Assembly: GCF_000010805.1 (NCBI RefSeq)
Contig: NC_012522.1
Location: 6,758,001-6,822,000, forward strand
Origin: Rhodococcus opacus B4
GTDB lineage: Bacteria > Actinomycetota > Actinomycetes > Mycobacteriales > Mycobacteriaceae
Direction: 5' to 3'
Length of the DNA stretch: 64,000 bases
The notes beneath the pieces were generated by a model. The model had not been told where the DNA came from and did not search any database. It was given only the letters and a program-made list of their open reading frames with translations. Position numbers and translations under genes: made by a program. Shown piece by piece: positions 58,404 to 64,000 of this stretch. Position 1 is the first letter of the stretch. The number at the start of each line of letters is the position of its first letter.

Positions 58404-59297
58404 TTGGTTTCGGCACACGCTGAATCGAACGAGCCCGTCGTCCCCGAGAGGGACGGCGGGCCCGTTTCGTATGAGACCTGTCGCTTGCGCCTGGACGTCG
58501 CGTACGACGGAACGGACTTCTCCGGGTGGGCCCGCCAGAACGGCCTGCGCACCGTGTGCGGGGAGATCGAGGAGAAGCTCGGCGCCGTCCTGCGCTCGCC
58601 GTTGCAGCTCACGGTGGCGGGGCGGACCGACGCCGGCGTCCACGCCACCGGTCAGGTCGCGCATGTCGACGTTCCGGTCGAGGCCCTCCCGGACGAGCCG
58701 TCCCGGCTGGTCCGCAGACTCGCCCGATTTTTGCCGAAGGATGTGCGGATCAAGCAGATCTCCTTCGCGCCCGAACACTTCGATGCACGGTTCTCCGCCA
58801 TGCGGAGGCACTACGAGTACCGCCTGACGTCGGCGGTCTACGGTGCCGACCCGCTCCGAGCCCGGGACACGGTGTCGTATCCGAAGATCCTCGACCTCGA
58901 GCTCATGCGCTCGGCGTCCGCGACCCTGCTGGGGTTGCACGACTTCGCGGCGTTCTGCAAACGCCGGGAAGGCGCCACCACGGTCCGCGATCTGCAGCGT
59001 TTCGATTGGGAACGCGACGGCGACGTGTTCACGGCGTTCGTCAGCGCCGACGCGTTCTGCTGGTCGATGGTGCGCAGTCTCGTCGGTGCGGTTCTCGCCG
59101 TGGGGGAGGGCCGCCGCGATCTCGACTGGATCGAGGGGCTGCTCCGGGAGACGTCGCGGTCGAGTTCGATTCTCGTGGCCCCCGCACACGGACTGTGCCT
59201 CGTGCGCGTCGACTACCCCGAAGCCGCGGATCTGGCGGCACGCAATCGGATCACCCGGGATGTTCGGACCGTACCCGGCGGCTGCTGCGGAGACTGA
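58404..59297 (+). CDS. truA: tRNA pseudouridine synthase A
   Basis: A TruA enzyme that makes pseudouridine at tRNA positions 38-40. The catalytic Asp lies in [13 protein letters not shown], with [17 protein letters not shown] at the start of the fold. The start is uncertain. TTG 58404 gives 297 residues, but its first 27 codons run through a strong terminator-like hairpin. TTG 58485 gives 270 residues and begins right at the conserved fold. Neither has a strong ribosome site. The order rpoA-rplQ-truA is conserved in mycobacteria. Confidence 0.93.
   Translation: MVSAHAESNEPVVPERDGGPVSYETCRLRLDVAYDGTDFSGWARQNGLRTVCGEIEEKLGAVLRSPLQLTVAGRTDAGVHATGQVAHVDVPVEALPDEPSRLVRRLARFLPKDVRIKQISFAPEHFDARFSAMRRHYEYRLTSAVYGADPLRARDTVSYPKILDLELMRSASATLLGLHDFAAFCKRREGATTVRDLQRFDWERDGDVFTAFVSADAFCWSMVRSLVGAVLAVGEGRRDLDWIEGLLRETSRSSSILVAPAHGLCLVRVDYPEAADLAARNRITRDVRTVPGGCCGD
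58428..58466 (+). terminator. 17-bp terminator-like hairpin after rplQ
   Basis: The left arm 58428-58444 (AACGAGCCCGTCGTCCC) pairs with 58450-58466 (GGGACGGCGGGCCCGTT), with one A-C mismatch, one G-U pair and a 5-nt loop. TTTC follows. It overlaps the 5' part of the longest truA frame and looks like the end of the ribosomal superoperon transcript. Confidence 0.7.
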
Positions 59298-59346
59298 AGT
59301 CTGATCGTCGACCTCCAGGATTACCCCGGAATGAAGGAGCGTGCTC

Positions 59347-59913
59347 ATGACCGCAGGCGAGCCCGTCCGGCTCGAGATCATCATCGGGTCGGTCAGGGTC
59401 GGCCGGATTGCTCCCGTCGTTGCCGGCTGGTTCGCCGAACGCGCGCGCGCCTACCCGGGACTGGACGTGGGGGTCATCGACCTCGCCGACACACCGCTGC
59501 CGCAGGATCTCGGCGAATCCCCGGTGACGGACGAATTCCGCGAGCGGGTGGGCCGAGCCGACGGATTCGTGGCCGTCACTTCCGAGTACAACCACGGTTA
59601 CCCTGCGGCGCTGAAGACCGCGTTCGACAGTCTCAAACACGAGTGGCGTTCGAAGCCCATCGGTTTCGTGTCCTATGGCGGGCTGGCCGGCGGGCTCCGG
59701 GCCACCGAACAGCTACGTCAGGTGGTGGCCGAACTGCACATGGTGTCGGTCCGGCAGAGCGTGAGCTTCCACCGCGTGCGCAAGAGATTCGACGACCACG
59801 GGCAGACCACCGACGGCGCCGCCATCGACTCGGCGGATCGCATGCTGGCCCAGCTGGTGTGGTGGGCCGACGCGGTCCGGGTGCAGCGCGAGACGTCGCC
59901 GTATCCCGGCTAG
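59347..59913 (+). CDS. NADPH-dependent FMN reductase-like flavoprotein
   Basis: A 188-residue flavodoxin-fold protein of the NADPH-dependent FMN reductase family. The N-terminal strand and phosphate loop read EIIIGSVRVGRIAP, and the second family motif is TSEYNHGYPAALKTAFD. It likely reduces FMN or quinone-type substrates with NAD(P)H in the cytoplasm. I chose ATG 59347, seven bases after AAGGAG; a GTG at 59341 is too close to that site. Its TAG stop overlaps the eccE stop on the other strand by three bases (CTAG region). Confidence 0.87.
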   Translation: MTAGEPVRLEIIIGSVRVGRIAPVVAGWFAERARAYPGLDVGVIDLADTPLPQDLGESPVTDEFRERVGRADGFVAVTSEYNHGYPAALKTAFDSLKHEWRSKPIGFVSYGGLAGGLRATEQLRQVVAELHMVSVRQSVSFHRVRKRFDDHGQTTDGAAIDSADRMLAQLVWWADAVRVQRETSPYPG

Positions 59914-61559
59914 TACTGGAAGACGGGCGGATACTCCTCCACCGCACGCGGGCGGCCGATGAACGCCGTCTCGGACGAGATCGTGACGAGCATCAGTTCG
60001 ATGCTCGTCCCGCCCGTCGACAGGAGAATCCGGTCGCCCAGCGCATTCGGCTGGACAATGGACAGGTCCGGTTCGGCGCCCGGCCATTGACTCGGCTCCC
60101 CGTACAGGTAGATCGCCGTGACCCCGGCGCGGGGCGGCAGCGCATCGACGCCGTCGAACACCACCGTGTTGAACCTGCTGTCGGACTGCGGGCTCCGACC
60201 GGCGATGCGCAACCGGTCGGGTGTGGCGATGGAATCGATCAACGACGACCACGCGTCCGGCCGATCGGTGTGGATGAGCACCCGGGCACCTGTCGCGACA
60301 GCACGGAACACGAGTTGCTGGGCGAGGTACAGTTCGCCCGCCACATAGACCATGCCGACGCCGGGACCCGCGATGCGAGCGGTGATTCCGTGGCCGTAGT
60401 CGTCGGAGCCGATGAGCTGTCCGCACCCCGCCGGTGGCAACTGCAAGCCCCGCAGATCCTGGACGGACATGTCGGTCAACGGCATCACGTCGTCGAGATC
60501 CGACATCGCGACAGGGAGATTGGACAGCAGCCCGTCCCTGTGCCTGCCCTGCATCGAGACGAGCCCGGGAATAGCGAGCGGCTCGGGCATCGTCCGGGTG
60601 GTCACCCGGCAGGCCGCACCGATCTTCACCTGCCCGTCGTACCCGCTGGGACGGAGCCGGATCGTCACGGTCGTGCCGAGGCTCGACGGGACCCACAGCT
60701 TCGCCAGCAGATCCCTGGTGAGGTACCGCGGGTCGACGCCGTAGCCGGTGTTGCACACGCCGGGCAGCGGCGCCTGCTTCCACGTCTGCGTGAACGTCTT
60801 CGGGTCGACGCCGCGACTGATCTGCAGTGCGGCGGATTCGATCTCCGGGGCGGTGAGAATCCGTGCGCGGCAGCCGGAATCGGCGAGAGCGCGCACGACC
60901 CGGCCGGCCGCGATCGTGATCGCGCGGGAGGCGCCGTCCTCGCCGCCGCCTCGCCGCGCCACAGCCGCGACGCTCTCGGTGGCGTCGAATCGCAGGGCGA
61001 GCCAGACCATCCGGGTCGCAGTCGCCGGCAGCGGACCGACCAGCCTGTCGTACACGTCGGTTGCGGGCGTGCCCGCCGCGGCGCGATAACCGTGGCTGAC
61101 GATGTCGATTCCGGTCAGCGAGATGTCGTGCTGCACGAGGCACGCGGCGAGCGCGTCGGTCGGGAGTTCGTGCGTCGTCTGAAATCCGTCACGGGTGATC
61201 TGGGTGAGACTGCCCGCGGGAGGAAGTACCTCGACGACGGCGACCACGTTCCCCCCGTCCCAGCGGAGCCCGACGGACTGGCCGGTCGGCGCCTGGAAAC
61301 CGACGGTGCGGGACTCCGTCCGCCCAGGTTCCGTGCAGTACCGCCAGTACGTCCGCGCCCAGTCCAGGCTCGACCAGCCGCCCACCCGGACGAGTGCGCC
61401 GACGACGAGGACGAGGGCAAGTGTGGCGGCGCCCCACCAGACCAGCCCGCACAGCGAGGCCACGACTCCACCGGTCACTCCCAGAAGTTGCGCGATGATC
61501 ACCTCGGTGGCCGAAAACCGAAGAGACGACGGCCGACGTGTGACGCGTGAACGGTTCAT
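59910..61559 (-). CDS. eccE: Type VII secretion protein EccE (ESX-4-like)
   Basis: A 549-residue EccE, a membrane component on the outside of the ESX core complex. Two N-terminal helices (about 18-41 and 43-59) are followed by a long periplasmic domain containing the EccE-family region (about 65-370). The ATG at 61559 follows GGGGGAGGAACC, almost the same ribosome site as the divergent eccB. M. tuberculosis ESX-4 has no eccE, whereas ESX-4 loci of several other actinobacteria keep it. This locus is therefore closer to the complete ancestral form (family knowledge). Confidence 0.83.
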   Translation of the reverse strand: MNRSRVTRRPSSLRFSATEVIIAQLLGVTGGVVASLCGLVWWGAATLALVLVVGALVRVGGWSSLDWARTYWRYCTEPGRTESRTVGFQAPTGQSVGLRWDGGNVVAVVEVLPPAGSLTQITRDGFQTTHELPTDALAACLVQHDISLTGIDIVSHGYRAAAGTPATDVYDRLVGPLPATATRMVWLALRFDATESVAAVARRGGGEDGASRAITIAAGRVVRALADSGCRARILTAPEIESAALQISRGVDPKTFTQTWKQAPLPGVCNTGYGVDPRYLTRDLLAKLWVPSSLGTTVTIRLRPSGYDGQVKIGAACRVTTRTMPEPLAIPGLVSMQGRHRDGLLSNLPVAMSDLDDVMPLTDMSVQDLRGLQLPPAGCGQLIGSDDYGHGITARIAGPGVGMVYVAGELYLAQQLVFRAVATGARVLIHTDRPDAWSSLIDSIATPDRLRIAGRSPQSDSRFNTVVFDGVDALPPRAGVTAIYLYGEPSQWPGAEPDLSIVQPNALGDRILLSTGGTSIELMLVTISSETAFIGRPRAVEEYPPVFQY

Positions 61560-61671
61560 GGTTCCTCCCCCGAATACCTGAACCCAGCAGACCCGTACCC
61601 GTCCGCCGTGAAGATTGTCGATGGAACTGTACTGTGTCACCCCGAGCGCTGTGCAGCACGGGGGAGGAACA

Positions 61672-63162
61672 ATGGCTGTAACACCCACTACCCGGTGGCA
61701 GGTCAACGGGTATCGTTTTCTGGTCCGAAGGATGGAGCACGCGCTGGTGCGTCGCGATGTCCGAATGTTGCACGATCCCATGCGGTCGCAGTCGCGCGCA
61801 CTCGCGGTGGGGGTCGTGATCGCGTCGCTCGGCCTCGCCGGGTGCGCCGCGCTCGCGCTGTTCCGTCCGCAGGACAAGATCGGCGACGCGTCGATCGTCG
61901 TCGGCAAGGATTCGGGCGCAATGTTCGTCGTCACGGGCGACACGCTCCGTCCCGTACTGAATCTTGCGTCCGCCCGGCTCATCGTCGGAAAGCCCGAGAA
62001 TCCGGTGATCGTCAAGGAATCCGAACTCGACACCCGCCCGCGCGGTGCCCTCGTGGGGATCCCCGGCGCACCGTCGGCGCTGCCGGCCGGAGATCCCGCG
62101 GCGAAGACACCGTGGACCGTGTGCGATTCGATTGCGGCCGACGGAAATCTCTCCGTCACAACATCGGTCATCGTCGGCGAGACCGAGGGCTCCGACGGCG
62201 GCGCGACCCTCACCGGAGATCAGGCGCTGCTCGCGTCGACTTCCGACGCGTCGTACCTGATCTACGGGGGCAAGCGGGCCAGGGTCGATCTGGACGACCC
62301 GGCGGTCACCCGCGCGCTGGGACTCGAAGGCGCGCGCCCGCGCCCGGTGAGCAAGGGCCTCGTCAACGCCGTTCCCGAGGTGCCGCCACTCGCGGCTCCC
62401 GTCATTCCGGACGCCGGGAGCAGCCCTCGGTACCCGTTGCAGGACAAGGTCGTGGGATCGGTGTTCACGGCACTGATCGGTTCGGAGACTGCCCACTATG
62501 TGGTCCTTCGCGATGGAATTCAGAAGATCAGCTCCGCCGTCGCGAATCTGATCTTCCTGTCGGACTCACACGGCGACACCGAGATGTCGAGCGTCCCGCC
62601 GGACGCCACCAAGCGAATTCCCTCGGTGGAACAGCTTGCGGTGGACAGCTTCCCCGAGTCGGCGCCTGCGATCGTCGATGCCTCCGACAGTCCCGTGAGC
62701 TGCCTGACGTGGAAGCCACTCCGTGCACCGGACGAGACCGGCGCGAGTGGTCCGGCGGCCGAACTGTCGCTGGTCGCGGGCCGTGCCCTCCCGATCCCCG
62801 GCGACGCCCGCGCGGTCGAACTGGCCCAGTCGGACGGCGCGGGCGACAACGCCGACACGGTCTATGTTCAGCCGGGAACCAGCGGATTCGTGCAGTCCAC
62901 CGGCATCGAGCCCACGAGCACCCGACGCGACAGCAAGTTCTTCGTCGCGGACACGGGAGTGCGGTTCGGCATCCCGGACAAGGACGCGGACAAGGACTCT
63001 GCAGCGGCATTGGGCCTCGACGGTGCCCAGCCACTCGCGCCCTGGCAGATTCTCGGCCTCCTGGCGCAGGGCCCCTCGCTCGGGAAGTCGTCGGCGCTCG
63101 TCGCACACGACGGAGTCGCACCCGACCTCGACCCTGCCGCTGTCGCGTCCGGATCCAAGTGA
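61672..63162 (+). CDS. eccB: Type VII secretion protein EccB (ESX-4-like)
   Basis: A 496-residue EccB of the ESX membrane complex. It begins AVTPTTRWQVNGYRFLVRRM, the cytoplasmic N-terminal signature of EccB. One transmembrane helix (about 43-64) follows, then a large periplasmic domain of repeat-like units. Two periplasmic cysteines (TVCDSI and VSCLTW) probably form the conserved disulphide. ATG 61672 is preceded by GGGGGAGGAAC. It is divergent from eccE and convergent with mycP (10 bp apart), as eccB4 and mycP4 are in mycobacteria. Confidence 0.93.
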   Translation: MAVTPTTRWQVNGYRFLVRRMEHALVRRDVRMLHDPMRSQSRALAVGVVIASLGLAGCAALALFRPQDKIGDASIVVGKDSGAMFVVTGDTLRPVLNLASARLIVGKPENPVIVKESELDTRPRGALVGIPGAPSALPAGDPAAKTPWTVCDSIAADGNLSVTTSVIVGETEGSDGGATLTGDQALLASTSDASYLIYGGKRARVDLDDPAVTRALGLEGARPRPVSKGLVNAVPEVPPLAAPVIPDAGSSPRYPLQDKVVGSVFTALIGSETAHYVVLRDGIQKISSAVANLIFLSDSHGDTEMSSVPPDATKRIPSVEQLAVDSFPESAPAIVDASDSPVSCLTWKPLRAPDETGASGPAAELSLVAGRALPIPGDARAVELAQSDGAGDNADTVYVQPGTSGFVQSTGIEPTSTRRDSKFFVADTGVRFGIPDKDADKDSAAALGLDGAQPLAPWQILGLLAQGPSLGKSSALVAHDGVAPDLDPAAVASGSK

Positions 63163-63172
63163 GCCGGTTCGG

Positions 63173-64000
63173 TCAGTGCCGGTCGGCCGCCGAGCGGAAC
63201 CGGCGGCGGAGCGGGAACGACGCCAGAACGCCGAGCACGAGCAGTGCACCCAGCGTTCCGGTGGCCGCCACAGCGACGTCGCGCGGCCGATGGTCCGGGG
63301 GAGCCGCGGCCGGAAGCGCCTCGATCGCGACGGAATTCGACTGATCGACGGTGACGCCGTCGAGGGGAACGTCGGCGGTGACTGCCGCCAGCGGATCGAT
63401 GATCCCGTGCCCGACCGACGGATTCCACCCCTCTGCCGGAGCATGCGCCGTGGCCTCGATACGGGCCATGACCTGCCTCGCAGACAGTTGCGGGAAGCGC
63501 GACCGGACCAGGGCGACGGTTGCCGAGACGTACGGGGCGGCGAAACTCGTCCCCTGCACCGGCTCCGCGTTGCCCTCTGCGCCGTACGTAGTGTTCGTCA
63601 GATCGCCGGTGGTCGGGTGCAGCGAAGTGAGACCGGTTCCGGGAGCTGCGACGTCGACCCACGGACCGGCCAGGCTGAAGTTGCTCGGTGACCCGTTCGC
63701 GTCGACGGAGCCGACGGTGAGCACGTAGTCGTCGTACCAGGCGGGGCTGGCGATGGTACTCACGGAGTCCGACAGATCGGCGCCGGGCCGGAGGGGGTCG
63801 ACCGGTGGATTCTGAATCTTGCAGTTCCCGGAACCGAAGTTGCCTGCCGCCGCGACCACCACGGCGTTGTGCACCGTGACGGCGTACTTCACGGCAGCCC
63901 CCACGTACCGGTCGCTACTGCCGATCCCCTCCGCAGCGGTCTTGCACGCGACCTCGGAGATGTTGATGACGGTCGCACCCCGGTCGGCCGCACGCCGGAT
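63173..64000 (-). CDS. mycP: Mycosin (subtilisin-like protease) MycP, 3' part
   Basis: The C-terminal 275 residues of a mycosin, the membrane-anchored subtilase of ESX systems; the frame stays open to the right edge, so the start and the catalytic Asp and His lie outside. Visible features are the oxyanion Asn in AAAGNFG, the catalytic Ser in GTSFAAPYVSA (codon 63545-63547), GHGIIDPLAAV, and a C-terminal transmembrane helix (VAVAATGTLGALLVLGVLA) followed by Arg residues. It is needed for stability of the ESX complex in mycobacteria. It is convergent with eccB. Confidence 0.93.
   Translation of the reverse strand: MRRAADRGATVINISEVACKTAAEGIGSSDRYVGAAVKYAVTVHNAVVVAAAGNFGSGNCKIQNPPVDPLRPGADLSDSVSTIASPAWYDDYVLTVGSVDANGSPSNFSLAGPWVDVAAPGTGLTSLHPTTGDLTNTTYGAEGNAEPVQGTSFAAPYVSATVALVRSRFPQLSARQVMARIEATAHAPAEGWNPSVGHGIIDPLAAVTADVPLDGVTVDQSNSVAIEALPAAAPPDHRPRDVAVAATGTLGALLVLGVLASFPLRRRFRSAADRH

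Overview
The window is high-GC actinobacterial DNA, most likely from a mycolic-acid-bearing genus such as Rhodococcus (inference). Support comes from an mce/yrbE lipid-import operon with an adjacent fadD, an ESX-4-like type VII secretion locus beside truA/rplQ/rpoA, many GTG/TTG starts, GTGA/ATGA/TGATG stop-start overlaps, and a large NRPS gene. No tRNA, rRNA, CRISPR array, insertion sequence or integrase was seen.

Region 1 (1-21374): secondary metabolism. The 3' part of a giant NRPS gene enters from the left, with domain order (A)-T-C-A-T-C-A-T-E-C-A-T-E, and ends in an epimerisation domain without a thioesterase. A strong hairpin separates it from a convergent ECF41-type sigma factor. That sigma gene faces a carboxymuconolactone-decarboxylase-like gene across two divergent TGTCACA promoters. 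Next, on the minus strand, is a tightly coupled four-gene operon: chorismate-mutase-like, PabA-PabB fusion, prephenate-dehydrogenase-like and AurF-like diiron N-oxygenase. The first three match the logic of 4-aminophenylalanine synthesis (PapA/B/C type). The fourth could oxidise an aryl amine to a nitroso or nitro group. I consider this cassette beside an NRPS the best candidate for an undescribed system in the window. A secreted lipase and a GntR regulator follow.

Region 2 (21422-40813): lipid and CoA metabolism. It holds an acyl-CoA dehydrogenase, an aldehyde dehydrogenase with an MpaB/DUF2236-type oxygenase, a tandem-TetR regulator, an enoyl-CoA hydratase/isomerase-like protein and a FadD5-like ligase. 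These lead into yrbEA-yrbEB-mceA-F (mce1-like gene order). A convergent DrrABC-like ABC exporter and a DUF4442 hotdog protein complete the region.

Region 3 (40814-59297): an unbroken S10-spc-alpha ribosomal superoperon, rpsJ to rplQ, with secY-adk-map, infA-rpmJ and truA. It is interrupted only by an opposing dtd gene. Perfect or near-perfect stem-loops sit in several gaps and may segment transcription. A 12-codon minicistron links rplR to rpsE. Two genes below 60 residues, rpmD and rpmJ, are present.

Region 4 (59347-64000): an NADPH-dependent FMN-reductase-like gene, then the start of an ESX-4-like locus with eccE (minus), eccB (plus) and the 3' part of mycP (minus, cut by the right edge).
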